A DNA stretch of 24,055 nt from CAYFVR01 sp046541515 (GTDB lineage Bacteria; Desulfobacterota; Desulfobacteria; Desulfobacterales; Desulfococcaceae), in NCBI GenBank assembly GCA_046541515.1, contig JBKHDD010000060.1, positions 1 through 24,055 on the forward strand. Direction: 5' to 3'. Below the pieces are notes generated by a model. The model had not been told where the DNA came from, searched no databases, and was given only the letters and a program-made list of their open reading frames with translations. Position numbers and translations under genes: made by a program. This document shows positions 13,252 through 21,730 of this stretch, one piece after another; position 1 is the first letter of the stretch; each line of letters starts with the position of its first letter.

Positions 13252-16200
13252 TTACGGTTCAACGTTTGGGGCACTCTCGGGATTGATTCTGCCGCGATCC
13301 GCCCCCGAAAACCGCTGCACCACATAAAACGTCAGCGGAATCATGAAAATCGCCAAGAAGCTGGCGGCCAGCATTCCGCCGACCACCGAAACGCCGATTC
13401 CCCGCCGGGCCAACGCGCCGGAGCCCGCCGCCGCCACCAACGGCAGACAGCCGAGCACGAAGGAAAGCGAGGTCATCAGAATCGGCCGCAGCCGCAACCG
13501 CGCCCCTTCCAACGCCGCGTCCATGGCCGCTTGCCCCCGGTCCGCCGCCGCCTTGGCGAACTCCACGATCAAAATCGCGTTTTTCGCCCCCAGCGCGATG
13601 AGCATCACCAGGCCGATCTGGACGTAGACGTTGTTCTCCATCCCCAAAAAAAAGATCGCCGCGAAGGCGCCGAAAACCGCCACCGGGGTTCCGAGCAAGA
13701 CCGCAAACGGCAGTCCCCAGCTTTCGTACTGGGCCGCCAGAATCAGAAACACGAACAGCAGCGACAGCGCGAAGATCGCCATGGGCGACACGCCCTCCCG
13801 GGCCTGCTTTTCCTGGAAGGACATGCCCATGTAGTCGTAGCCCATTTCCGGCGGCATGGTTTCCGCGAAGACTTCTTCCAGCGCGGCCATGGCTTGGCCG
13901 GAGCTGTATCCCGGCGCGGCGGAGACGTTGAGCTGGGCCGTGCGGAAGAGGTTGAACCGCATGGTGAACTCCGGCCCGGCGGTGGGCGTCATTTCCACCA
14001 GGGTGGACAGCGGCACCGGGGCGCCGTCCGCGTTGCGAACGTAAAACTGGCCCACGTTTTCCGCCTTGGTGCGGTATTCGCCCTCCGCCTGGATGTAGAC
14101 CGGCCACTGCCGTCCAAACCGGTTGAAGTAGTTGATCATCGAGCCGCCCATGAAGGTCTGGAGCGTCCGGTAGACCTGGGACAAGTCCACCCCCAGTTTG
14201 AGCACCCGGTCCCGATCCACGTCGGCGAAGACCTGGGGCGCCGACGGCGTCAGCGTGGGCATGATCCGGGCGATCTCCGGCCGCTCCATGGCGGCGTTCA
14301 TGAACACGCCCATCTGCTCCGCAAGAAACCGCATGTCCCCGCCGGCCCGGTCCTCCAGCAGAAAGGTGACGCCGCCGGCGGCCCCGATGCCGGGAATGGC
14401 CGGGGGCGAGAAGGCGAAGGCGGCGGCCTCCGGCATTTGAAAAAGCCGGTAGTTCAAACGCCCCAGCAGGGCCTGATACCGGGTTTCCGGGGACCGGCGT
14501 TCGGCCCAATCCGCCAGATTGACGAAGAAAAAGCCGCTGTAGGTGTTGGACACGCCGCTGAGCAAGCTGAAGCCCACGACGGTGGTGTAGTATTCCACGC
14601 CCGGCGTTTGCGCCAAAATCTTCTCCACCTCGGCGCAAACCGCCTCGGTCCGCTGCATGGAGGCCGCCTCCGGCAGGGAGACGTTGACGAAGAGGTAGCC
14701 CTGGTCCTCCTCCGGCAGAAAACTGGCCGGGACCTTCATCCCAAACCAGCCGGCCGCCGCGGTGAAGCCGGCCAGCAGGAGCAGCCCGACGGCCGTCTTG
14801 CGGATGAGAAACCGGCAGACGGCGGTGTAGCCGGTGGCGGCCCGGTCAAACCCCCGGTTGAACCAGCGAAAGGCCGCGCCCAGCGGTCCCCTCCCCTCTT
14901 TCCGGGGCCGAAGCAGCAAGGCCGCCAGCGCCGGGCTCAGGCTGAGGGCGTTCACCGAGGAAAAAATAACGGAAATCGTAATGGTCACCGCGAATTGCTG
15001 GTACAGCCGCCCGGTAATTCCCGGGATGAAGGCGGTGGGCACGAAGACCGCCACCAGAATCAGCGTGGTGGCCACGATGGGGCCGGAAACCTCCTCCATG
15101 GCCTTCAGCGTCGCCTCTTTGGGAGACAGCCCGTCCGCGATGTGGGTTTCCGTGGACTCCACCACCACGATGGCGTCGTCCACCACGATGCCAATGGCCA
15201 AAATCAAGGCCAACAGCGAGAGGGTGTTGAGCGAAAAGCCGAAGAGCGGAAAGACGGCGAAGGTGGCGATCAGCGAAATGGGGATCGTCAGCATGGGAAT
15301 GACGGTGGCCCGGAAATTCTGCAAAAAGATGTAGATCACCACGAGCACCAGGACGATCGCCTGGAACAGCGTCACCACGATCTCCCGCATACCGGCGCGA
15401 ACGGCGGCCGTGGCGTCCATGGAAATTGCGTAGTCCAGCCCTTCCGGAAACCGCAGGGAGGCTTCCTCCATCATGGCCCGCACGGCGTCGGACGCCTGGA
15501 TGGCGTTGGAGCCGGGTTGTTGGTAGACCGAGATGACGCCCGCGGGCCGCCCCTGGAATCGGCCGACCATGTTGTAGGTCTGGGCGCCCAGCTCCACCCG
15601 GGCCACGTCCCGCACCCGCACCACCGAGCCGTCGGGGTTGGCCCGCACCACGATGTTTTCGAATTCGGCCGGGTCCGTCAACCGGCCCTGGGCCCGGACG
15701 GTGTAGGTGAATTCCTGCCCCGACGGCACCGGCTCCCCGCCGATCTGCCCCGCCGGATTCACGGCGTTTTGCTTCTGGACCGCCTGGATGATTTCCGGCA
15801 CGGTGATGCTGTATCGCGCCAGCGTGTCCGGCCGCACCCAAAGCCGCATGGCGTACTGCCCCGCGCCGAAGACCTGCACCTGGCCGATGCCGTCGATCCG
15901 CAGCAACGCGTCGTTCAGGTTGATCCGGGCGTAGTTGGTCAAAAACACCGCGTCGAAGGAATCGTCCGGGGAGAACAGGGAGATGACCATCATCGGCGAG
16001 GCCCCGGCCTTTTGCACCGTGACGCCGGCGTTGCGCACCTCCTGGGGAAGTTGGGGATCGGCCTGGCTCTGGCGCATCTGGGCCAGAATCTGGGCGTTGT
16101 TGGGATCGGTTCCCACCTCGAAGTTGATCCGCAGCGACATGCGGCCGTCGTTGGAGTTGACGGAATACATGTAGTTCATGCCGTCCACGCCGCTCATCTG

Positions 16201-16401
16201 CTGCTCGATGGGGGTGGCCACCGACTGCTCCACCGTCAAGGCGTCGGCCCCCACGTAGTTGGCGGTGATGTTGACTTCCGGAGGAACGATGTCCGGGAAC
16301 TGGGCCACGGGCAGGGTGGTCAGGGCGACCGCGCCCACGATGATCATGACGATGGCGAGAACGATGGCGACGATGGGGTGGTTGATGAAGAATCGAGCCA
16401 T
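13252..16401 (-). CDS. RND multidrug efflux transporter, inner-membrane pump (AcrB/MexB-like)
   Basis: A 1049-residue HAE1-type RND pump, the normal length. Transmembrane helix 1 is at residues 9-29, two large periplasmic loops follow helices 1 and 7, and helix 4 carries the proton-relay pair D408-D409 in GIVVDDAIVVVE. Helix 10 carries K940 in GAKNAILIVEFAK. N-terminal ARFFINHPIVAIVLAI is typical. It exports drugs, detergents or similar compounds using the proton gradient, as a trimer joined to a periplasmic adaptor and an outer-membrane channel. Its ATG shares one base with the adaptor stop (TAATG). No TolC-like gene follows, so an unlinked channel must serve it. The substrate cannot be read from sequence. 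Confidence 0.95.
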   Translation of the reverse strand: MARFFINHPIVAIVLAIVMIIVGAVALTTLPVAQFPDIVPPEVNITANYVGADALTVEQSVATPIEQQMSGVDGMNYMYSVNSNDGRMSLRINFEVGTDPNNAQILAQMRQSQADPQLPQEVRNAGVTVQKAGASPMMVISLFSPDDSFDAVFLTNYARINLNDALLRIDGIGQVQVFGAGQYAMRLWVRPDTLARYSITVPEIIQAVQKQNAVNPAGQIGGEPVPSGQEFTYTVRAQGRLTDPAEFENIVVRANPDGSVVRVRDVARVELGAQTYNMVGRFQGRPAGVISVYQQPGSNAIQASDAVRAMMEEASLRFPEGLDYAISMDATAAVRAGMREIVVTLFQAIVLVLVVIYIFLQNFRATVIPMLTIPISLIATFAVFPLFGFSLNTLSLLALILAIGIVVDDAIVVVESTETHIADGLSPKEATLKAMEEVSGPIVATTLILVAVFVPTAFIPGITGRLYQQFAVTITISVIFSSVNALSLSPALAALLLRPRKEGRGPLGAAFRWFNRGFDRAATGYTAVCRFLIRKTAVGLLLLAGFTAAAGWFGMKVPASFLPEEDQGYLFVNVSLPEAASMQRTEAVCAEVEKILAQTPGVEYYTTVVGFSLLSGVSNTYSGFFFVNLADWAERRSPETRYQALLGRLNYRLFQMPEAAAFAFSPPAIPGIGAAGGVTFLLEDRAGGDMRFLAEQMGVFMNAAMERPEIARIMPTLTPSAPQVFADVDRDRVLKLGVDLSQVYRTLQTFMGGSMINYFNRFGRQWPVYIQAEGEYRTKAENVGQFYVRNADGAPVPLSTLVEMTPTAGPEFTMRFNLFRTAQLNVSAAPGYSSGQAMAALEEVFAETMPPEMGYDYMGMSFQEKQAREGVSPMAIFALSLLFVFLILAAQYESWGLPFAVLLGTPVAVFGAFAAIFFLGMENNVYVQIGLVMLIALGAKNAILIVEFAKAAADRGQAAMDAALEGARLRLRPILMTSLSFVLGCLPLVAAAGSGALARRGIGVSVVGGMLAASFLAIFMIPLTFYVVQRFSGADRGRINPESAPNVEP

Positions 16402-17558
16402 TATTCATTCTCCCGGGGCGTCACCGTCATGCCCGAGCGGACCTTTTGAACGCCCTCCACCACCACGCGCTCCCCGGGGGCGATTCCCTCCGCCACCACC
16501 CAGAGATCCTCGATCCGGTCGCCCATTTTCACGGTGCGAACCTCCACGGCGTTGTCGGACCCCACCACGGCGATTCGGTAGTTCCCCTGCATTTCGGTCA
16601 CCGCCCTCTGGGGCACGAGCAGCGCGTCCGGGATGGTCCGCAGTTGCGCCCGGACTTTGGCGTATTGTCCCGGTCGCAGGGTTCGTTCCGGATTGGCAAA
16701 AAGCGCCGCCACGGTCAGCGTGCCGGTGGTGGGATCGATCTGGCGGTCGGCCACGGAAAATTTCCCTGGATGGGGCCAGACGAAGCCATCGGCCAGGATC
16801 AGTTCCAAATCCATGGGCGGCGGTTCTTCTCCATTGACCCGCCTCTTTTGCATGGCCATCAGATATTCCCGTTCGCTGATGGGGAACAGGACGCGGATGG
16901 GGTTCACCTGGGAGACGGTGGTCAATTCCGAAGTGGCCGCCGGGCCGACCAGATCGCCCACCTGGGCGGCGGCCAGCCCGGCGATCCCGTCGATGGGCGA
17001 CGTGATGGTGGCGAAACTGAAACTCAATTCCGCCTTGCGGACCTCCGCCTCGGCGGCGGCCAGGTCGGCCCGGGCCGATTCCGCCGCGCTGACGGCGTCG
17101 TCCAGGTCCTTCTGGCTGACCGCCTCGGCCTTGCGCAAGGGCCGCATCCGGCGGAGCTGGGCTTCGGCGGCGGTCAACTGACTTTTGCGGCGGGCCAGCA
17201 TGGCCTTGGCTTCGGCCATCGTCGCCTCGAAGGGCCGGGCATCAATCCGGAAGAGCACGTCGCCCTTTTTCACCATGTCGCCCTCGGTATAGTTCCGTTC
17301 CAGAAGATACCCCTGCACTTGGGCGCGGATGGTGGCGTTCACCACGCCGTCGGTGGTGGCGATCCACTCCCGAAAGACGGGCACCTCCCGCTGGATCACG
17401 GTTTGCACGCCCACGGCCACCGGGGGCATGGCGGGCGGCGGCGTTTCCTCCTGGCCGCAACCCGCCAGGAGCAGGGGGAGAAATCCGGCGAAAACGGCGG
17501 AGTACCGGAAAAAATTGCGGCAGAATTGCGGAAGGCCGGCGGAGGAGGGCAGCACCAT
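16401..17558 (-). CDS. RND efflux periplasmic adaptor, lipoprotein (AcrA/MexA-like)
   Basis: A 385-residue membrane-fusion protein linking the RND pump to an outer-membrane channel. A signal sequence ends in a lipobox, LLLAGC, with lipidated Cys at about residue 34. The barrel-sandwich halves (ATIRAQVQGYL...GDVLFRIDARPF and ITSPIDGIAGLAAAQVGDLV) flank a coiled-coil hairpin rich in Ala, Glu and Arg. A beta-barrel and membrane-proximal domain follow (QIDPTTGTLTVAALFANPERTLRPGQYAKV). ATG 17558 is preferred over TTG 17576 because AAAAGGA lies seven bases upstream. It is first in a two-gene operon with the pump. No promoter could be recognised in the 17559-17819 gap. Confidence 0.94.
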   Translation of the reverse strand: MVLPSSAGLPQFCRNFFRYSAVFAGFLPLLLAGCGQEETPPPAMPPVAVGVQTVIQREVPVFREWIATTDGVVNATIRAQVQGYLLERNYTEGDMVKKGDVLFRIDARPFEATMAEAKAMLARRKSQLTAAEAQLRRMRPLRKAEAVSQKDLDDAVSAAESARADLAAAEAEVRKAELSFSFATITSPIDGIAGLAAAQVGDLVGPAATSELTTVSQVNPIRVLFPISEREYLMAMQKRRVNGEEPPPMDLELILADGFVWPHPGKFSVADRQIDPTTGTLTVAALFANPERTLRPGQYAKVRAQLRTIPDALLVPQRAVTEMQGNYRIAVVGSDNAVEVRTVKMGDRIEDLWVVAEGIAPGERVVVEGVQKVRSGMTVTPRENE

Positions 17559-17819
17559 ACAATTTTCCTTTTCCAAAAACCCTTACGGGGAAGCGGTTGA
17601 GAGAATATCCGCAAACCCGAAAAGGGGGCTTGCGTTTTTTTGACGCCGTCGCAAGGGGAACGATGTTGCGGTAGGATTCGGTTGCTTGGAATCTCAACGA
17701 TCCCTGGCCATGCCAACCATGAAATCTCGCGAGAAAAGGCTTGACGTTTTTTTCCCGGGCGGAGGCCGGCGAAGGGCCTTCAGATTCGGCGGGGCCCCAT
17801 TTCTCCCGTTAGGCAAGCA

Positions 17820-18344
17820 TCAGGAATCGTGACTCAACAGATTCCGGATGCAATCCGCGGCTTTCAAAAGCTCGGCGAGGATATCTTTGTTGAAGTCCTG
17901 CGCGAAATGGTCGGCAACCGATTCTGATAAAAAAACTTCCCCGCGGGGATTTTTGACGATCCATCCCTTTTTTGCAAGCTTTTCGATTTTTCTGCGCACG
18001 GTCTCCCTGGGGATGCCGGTGGCCTGGCTGATGGAAAAGGCGTTGGTGGGCTGGAATTTTTTCATCCGTTCCAGCGGTTGGGGCGTTTCGATTTTCTCGC
18101 CGGTTGGGGAAAAGAGATGAAAGACGTTGTGATGGGCGATTTCGCCCAGCACGATGGGCAAGAGAAAATCTCCCTCAAACTGGCGATAGACAAGACTGAG
18201 GTAGCGAAGGAAAAAGCGCCCCATGACGACCGCGATCTCGGAGCGGCGGAGGTCGTACCGGTCCGGGTCGAAATGGGCCGCGAAGGGATGGTCCGGGTTT
18301 TCTGGCATGGGATTCCCGAAGGCGATTCTGCGGGGGTGGTTCAT
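17820..18344 (-). CDS. Winged-helix transcriptional regulator-like protein
   Basis: A 174-residue protein of unrecognised family. The N-terminal half (EIAVVMGRFFLRYLSLVYRQ, then GDFLLPIVLGEIAHHNV) looks helical. Residues about 105-150 form a likely winged helix: FSISQATGIPRETVRRKIEKL as helix-turn-helix, then KKGWIVKNPRGEVFLS as the wing. This suggests a small DNA-binding regulator. The start is uncertain: ATG 18344 has GGAGA too close to be ideal, and ATG 12 codons later is no better. It points towards the RND operon, from which it is separated by 261 bases, so it might regulate efflux, but nothing in the sequence proves that. Confidence 0.7.
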   Translation of the reverse strand: MNHPRRIAFGNPMPENPDHPFAAHFDPDRYDLRRSEIAVVMGRFFLRYLSLVYRQFEGDFLLPIVLGEIAHHNVFHLFSPTGEKIETPQPLERMKKFQPTNAFSISQATGIPRETVRRKIEKLAKKGWIVKNPRGEVFLSESVADHFAQDFNKDILAELLKAADCIRNLLSHDS

Positions 18345-18563
18345 TCTCCGAGCGAAGGCGGAACTTCCGCAAATAATACCGACCCGAAAAACTGCCTACC
18401 CGGATTTCGCGGGTTTGTAAACCACCAGAGTGCCCATTTTGGGCGCCGGGAAATCAGGGGCTGGAATCGCCAGGCCGTCGGTTTGCGGAAAAAGCGTGGG
18501 ATGGGCTTCAAAATCCTGCGAATGGGAAAAAGGAGGGATGGATTTGGGAAGGGATCGGATCGC

Positions 18564-18592
18564 GGGGACCGGAGCCTGCGGCTCCGATCCCC
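18564..18592. repeat. Strong intergenic hairpin
   Basis: GGGGACCGGAGCC and GGCTCCGATCCCC form a 13-bp stem with one mismatch and a TGC loop, 41 bases beyond the selenoprotein stop. Reading plus, four T residues follow; reading minus there is no T-run. It may protect or partly terminate the selenoprotein transcript. The remaining sequence of the 18345-18632 gap has no supported gene. Confidence 0.5.
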
Positions 18593-18632
18593 CTTTTGCG
18601 AAGCCGGCGCACGGCCGGCGAAATCAGACCCC

Positions 18633-18833
18633 TCAGGCGCCGCCGTAGCCGACGACCACATCCTTGCCGTCGTAAATGACGGGGACCTTCCGCTGGTTGG
18701 TGGAGAGCTTGAGCATCTCCTCCATCATTTTCGGGTCGCGGGTCACGTCGATGAATTCATGATCTTGATAAGCCGCACGGGCTTTGTCGGTGTACGGTCA
18801 ACCCACCTTGCCGTAAATGCGGACGCGATCCAT
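18633..18833 (-). CDS. UXX-type glutaredoxin-like selenoprotein (in-frame UGA = Sec)
   Basis: A 66-residue thioredoxin-fold protein, read through a UGA at codon 12 (18798-18800). The frame runs MDRVRIYGKVG-U-PYTDKA, a beta strand leading into the redox site exactly where glutaredoxins carry Cys. It continues through a helix to KVPVIYDGKDVVVGYGGA, with the cis-Pro of VPVI typical of the fold, and ends at TGA 18633-18635. AAAGGAGG sits four bases before ATG 18833. Coding character is continuous on both sides of UGA, and a SECIS-like hairpin follows it. From memory it matches the UXX-star (seleno)protein group of anaerobic bacteria. Probable role: selenol-based redox chemistry in the cytoplasm. 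The alternative is a nonsense-mutated Cys protein. Confidence 0.85.
18770..18784 (-). promoter_or_regulatory. SECIS-like hairpin after the UGA codon
   Basis: On the minus strand AAGCC, loop CGTGC, GGCTT forms a perfect 5-bp stem. Its loop contains GT and lies 19-23 bases after the UGA, within the distance range of bacterial SECIS elements that SelB recognises. A second possible stem, CCGTAC with GTGCGG, starts right after the UGA. It lies within the coding sequence, as bacterial SECIS elements do. Confidence 0.6.
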
Positions 18834-19203
18834 GGGGCCTCCTTTCATTGAAATGGATAATGGATGAAGCGGAACGGATCGTTTTCATCTATCAATTCGG
18901 CCTCGCCAACGCAAGCGGACGCGCCGCTTTGCGGCAGGATTGGGGGAAATATCGGGGAATCCCTGTATCCTGAAAAATGCTGCCGTCTCCGGGGTTCCCC
19001 GAGAACGATAAATTCCCGGAACCTATTCCCATTTGAACATTTTTCACGATTTTTCTTTTCTTCGATCCGGAATTGCTTCTTGCGCAACGCGGGGGATTTG
19101 GTATGGCTTTCCAGAAATCCTCCGCCGAGGACCGCGCGCCGGATGGCCCGCGACCGGTTCCTCCGCGTGTCTCGTTTTCTTCCAAACAGGAGTTTGCGCC
19201 AAA
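18834..19203. other. Divergent intergenic region
   Basis: A 370-base gap between the minus-strand selenoprotein and the plus-strand barrel protein, so it must carry two outward promoters. The 12-base palindrome CGGGG-TT-CCCCG (18990-19001) sits near its middle and is a possible operator. I could not pick out reliable -35/-10 or -24/-12 pairs for either gene, and the open frames crossing it look spurious. Confidence 0.35.
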
Positions 19204-20085
19204 ATGAAAAACTGGTTCTTCGTGTTTCTGGTCACGGTCGCGGCCGGTCTCCTTTTCCCGACGATCGCCCCGGCCCAAGGCGGACGTCCCGACAATGAAT
19301 TCGATGTGGAGACCTTTTACTATGCCGACGGCGAGCTGGACATCGACGGCGATTCCGGCGCTTTTCGAGTGATGGGGTTCCGGGCCGGCATTGAAATTGG
19401 ATGGCTGGTGGCCAATTACGGCTATCGGCTTTACGACTGGGACGATGTTTCCCTGCTGCCCTTCGGCGACGGCGCCGGCGAACCCTGGGAGGATTTGCAC
19501 AGCGCTGCCTTGGGCTTTTCCCACGATGAGATGGTGAACCAGAGCTGGGGCTACTTCGTTCGGGCCCAGGCCACCACCGCCTTCGAGGAGGAGATGGACG
19601 ACGGCTTCGGCGCGCTGGGGCTGACGGGCTTGATGTACAACCTTCCGGAATGGAACATGATGTTTCGCCTGGGCGCGGCCTATTCCTGGAACGAGGTTAC
19701 CAGCCGGGTCTTTCCGCTGGTGGGGGTCAACTGGGGCGGCCGGAGGGGTTCCGGCCTTTCCGTGGCGCTGGGCGTGCCGTTGACGGCGGCGACCTACCGC
19801 TTTTCCGAACGGACGGCCGTCCGCGCCCGCGTCGGGTTCGACTCCGAGACGTTCCGCCTGGCGGACGACAATCCGGCGTCTCCGAAAGGTTATTTGGAAA
19901 CCGAGGACATCGGAGGCGAAATCGCCCTGCTGCACAATCTCACCCCCACCATCCGGCTCACCGTCGCCGCCGGCTATCTCTTCGACCGGACCCTGACCTT
20001 GTACGATTCCGACGGCGAAGGCGGCGCGGAATTCGACGCGGAAGAAGCGGCCACCGCCCGGGCGCAGCTTTCGTTTTCCTTCTGA
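19204..20085 (+). CDS. Probable outer-membrane beta-barrel protein
   Basis: A 293-residue protein with a Sec signal peptide (basic start, hydrophobic core FVFLVTVAAGLLF, cleavage after APA near residue 24). The mature part is rich in alternating hydrophobic/polar strands with aromatic residues, for example FRLGAAYSW, VRARVGFDS and RLTVAAGYLF. It ends in LSFSF, the C-terminal Phe signature recognised by the outer-membrane assembly machinery. Acidic loops (DGELDIDGDSG, DSDGEGGAEFD) could bind cations. ATG 19204 has CAGGAG upstream; longer frames lack a signal peptide at the N-terminus. No enzymatic motif is seen; function is unknown. Confidence 0.75.
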   Translation: MKNWFFVFLVTVAAGLLFPTIAPAQGGRPDNEFDVETFYYADGELDIDGDSGAFRVMGFRAGIEIGWLVANYGYRLYDWDDVSLLPFGDGAGEPWEDLHSAALGFSHDEMVNQSWGYFVRAQATTAFEEEMDDGFGALGLTGLMYNLPEWNMMFRLGAAYSWNEVTSRVFPLVGVNWGGRRGSGLSVALGVPLTAATYRFSERTAVRARVGFDSETFRLADDNPASPKGYLETEDIGGEIALLHNLTPTIRLTVAAGYLFDRTLTLYDSDGEGGAEFDAEEAATARAQLSFSF

Positions 20086-20107
20086 TTTTCGTTCTCTCCA
20101 AACCATC

Positions 20108-20134
20108 GGGGGCGCCGGTTCGGCGCCCCCTTTT
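20108..20134 (+). terminator. Intrinsic terminator after the barrel protein
   Basis: GGGGGCGCC (20108-20116) and GGCGCCCCC (20122-20130) form a perfect 9-bp stem with a five-base loop and then TTTT. It lies 22 bases after the stop. It also sits just beyond the end of the convergent double-GAF gene. Confidence 0.8.
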
Positions 20135-20158
20135 CCCTCGGCTTTGTTCCCGGGCCGG

Positions 20159-21184
20159 TTAGGACGTTTTCGAGGCGGCCGCCAGCGTCTTCTGGTAATC
20201 CAGCGCGTTCTGGATGGCGATGCCGCCCTGCTGGGCCACGGCCAATGCGAAGTTGATGTCGGCGTCGCTGAAAAACCGAACTTCGCCGGTGAGCAGCCGC
20301 AACATCCCGATGGTTTCCTCCTGAACCGTGATGGGCACCGCCAGAATGCTGCCGATGCCTTCCTCGGACGCCTCCTTCTTGTAAATCGTATGGATGTCCA
20401 CCTTGGCGTCGGGGATCATCACCGGCTCGCCTTCCAGGATGTAGTAGGTGGCCAGCTCCTCGTCCAGCGGGCCGCGCTCCAGGTATTTTTTGCTCAGGCC
20501 GTGGGCCGCCTTCAGCTCGAACCGGCCCTTGGTTTCCTCGATCAGCCGGATGGTGCAGGCCTTGAGATCCATCACTTCCGGCAGCCGGGCGGTGATCAGA
20601 TTCAGAATGCGGTCCAGCTCCCGGGTGGCGTTGATCTCCTTGCCGATCCGATACAGGGCGCGGAAGTATTCCAACTGCCGGTTCAGGGCTTCGTAGCTTC
20701 GCGCGTTTTCGATGGCGATGCCGCATTGCTCGGCAAGGGAGGCCGCCAGTTCGATCTCGATCGGTTCGAATTCCCGGCGGGTTTTGGTCAGCAGACGAAG
20801 AATCCCCCGAACTTCGCCTCGGATGGGAATCGGCGCGACCAGAATGCTGTGGATTCCTTCCTTCCGCGCCTCGTCTGGGTAGTCGAACCGATCGTCTTCG
20901 GCGGCCTCGGCAACGGCCATGGGCGTGCCCGCCAGCGCTTTCATGACGCTTTCCTCGGCGTCCACGGGCCCCCGGGAAAGGTAGGCGTCGCTCAATCCAT
21001 GGGCGGCGCGCAACGCCAGCTTTCGGCCCGATTCGTCCAGCAGACGGATGGTCGCGGCGTCCACGCCCATGACGTCGGGCACCTTCCGGACGATCAGGTC
21101 GAACACTTCGTTCACGTCCCGGGTGGACGTGATGGCCTTGGTGACTTCCAGCAACAACGGCAGATATTCGGGTCGGTGGTCCAT
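20159..21184 (-). CDS. Tandem GAF-domain protein without an output domain
   Basis: A 341-residue cytoplasmic protein made of two GAF domains (about 10-165 and 178-330) joined by a helix. The two copies are clearly repeated: AATIRLLDESGRKLALRAAHGLS against ACTIRLIEETKGRFELKAAHGLS; GIHSILVAPI against GIGSILAVPI; GILRLLT against GMLRLLT; and both end in a helix with GIAIENA or GIAIQNA. GAF domains bind small ligands such as cyclic nucleotides, haem or oxoacids. No kinase, cyclase or DNA-binding region is attached, so it probably acts through a partner. ATG 21184 has AGGAGG 12 bases upstream, farther than usual. Confidence 0.88.
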   Translation of the reverse strand: MDHRPEYLPLLLEVTKAITSTRDVNEVFDLIVRKVPDVMGVDAATIRLLDESGRKLALRAAHGLSDAYLSRGPVDAEESVMKALAGTPMAVAEAAEDDRFDYPDEARKEGIHSILVAPIPIRGEVRGILRLLTKTRREFEPIEIELAASLAEQCGIAIENARSYEALNRQLEYFRALYRIGKEINATRELDRILNLITARLPEVMDLKACTIRLIEETKGRFELKAAHGLSKKYLERGPLDEELATYYILEGEPVMIPDAKVDIHTIYKKEASEEGIGSILAVPITVQEETIGMLRLLTGEVRFFSDADINFALAVAQQGGIAIQNALDYQKTLAAASKTS

Positions 21185-21492
21185 CGTCGGTTCAAACCTC
21201 CTGGGCCGGTTCCTTCCGGCCGTTACGCGGGTTGACGGAAAAAAGCGTCATGAGACGAAGTCCGGCGGCGTGGCGAAAACAAAGGGGGCGCCGCCGGGTC
21301 GTCTCCGTCGCGGGGCAATGTAAAATCCGCCGCGGCGAGCATCCATGCGCGATAGAAAACCGGAATTTCCCTCAACGGCCGGATCGTTTCGCGCAAGCGG
21401 GTGGGATCAAGATGGGATCGATCGCATGATGCGGTCCCTACCAAATTTTTTTGGGAAAAACAACCGGAACAAGCGAAATCGCAAACTCGGTT
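21185..21492. other. Intergenic region, nothing recognised
   Basis: Upstream of the double-GAF gene and left of the MITE-like element. Short frames on both strands cross it without ribosome sites. I see no repeat, RNA gene or reliable promoter here. Confidence 0.3.
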
Positions 21493-21623
21493 TTAATTCT
21501 ACTTTGGCAGGTTGGCCCTTTGAACGTGGAAACGGCGTCTTCCGCTCCCAAAAAAACTCCCCGGCCTCCTTTATGACAAGGGGAAAAAGCCGCCGCCCGA
21601 GCAACTTATCCAAGTAGAATTAA
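21493..21623. mobile_element. MITE-like inverted-repeat element, copy B
   Basis: The left end TTAATTCTACTTTGG (21493-21507) and the right end CCAAGTAGAATTAA (21610-21623) are terminal inverted repeats with a single one-base gap. The 131-base interior includes GTGGAAACGGCGTCTTCCG and a C-rich segment that matches, on the opposite strand, the right 90 bases of copy A (4618-4710). No ORF lies inside. It sits 36 bases upstream of the glnH promoter, joined by an AT-rich stretch. Confidence 0.72.
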
Positions 21624-21658
21624 GAAAATTGGCGAAAAGATTGCAAATATAAAAATAA

Positions 21659-21687
21659 TTGACACCCCTCGGATTTCGGGATAGCGT
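21659..21687 (+). promoter_or_regulatory. Sigma-70-like promoter of glnHPQ
   Basis: A consensus TTGACA (21659-21664) is followed after 17 bases by TAGCGT (21682-21687), a weak -10 that keeps the first TA and final T. An AT-rich tract (21623-21658) lies immediately upstream and could act as an UP element. The start would be near 21694, about 37 bases before glnH. The poor -10 suggests dependence on an activator. Confidence 0.55.
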
Positions 21688-21730
21688 CTTTCGGGTAATT
21701 TTCCACCAACCGAACGCAAAGGAGGCGGAT

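Noticed and set aside
13531..16449. 972-codon plus-strand open frame across the RND pump
   Set aside because: His/Gly/Arg-rich shadow of the pump gene; no protein-like motifs.
17630..17760. Promoter-like TTGACG and TTGAGA words upstream of the adaptor gene
   Set aside because: Neither has a matching -10 at 16-18 bases in the correct direction.
18341..18661. 106-codon minus-strand frame between the regulator and the selenoprotein
   Set aside because: It spans the hairpin and the end of the selenoprotein in another frame, has no ribosome site and is Arg/Pro-rich like a chance frame.
18798..18800. UGA in the glutaredoxin-like gene as a simple nonsense mutation
   Set aside because: It falls exactly on the redox Cys position, both sides keep coding character, and a SECIS-like hairpin follows. 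It is kept as the alternative explanation, not the preferred one.
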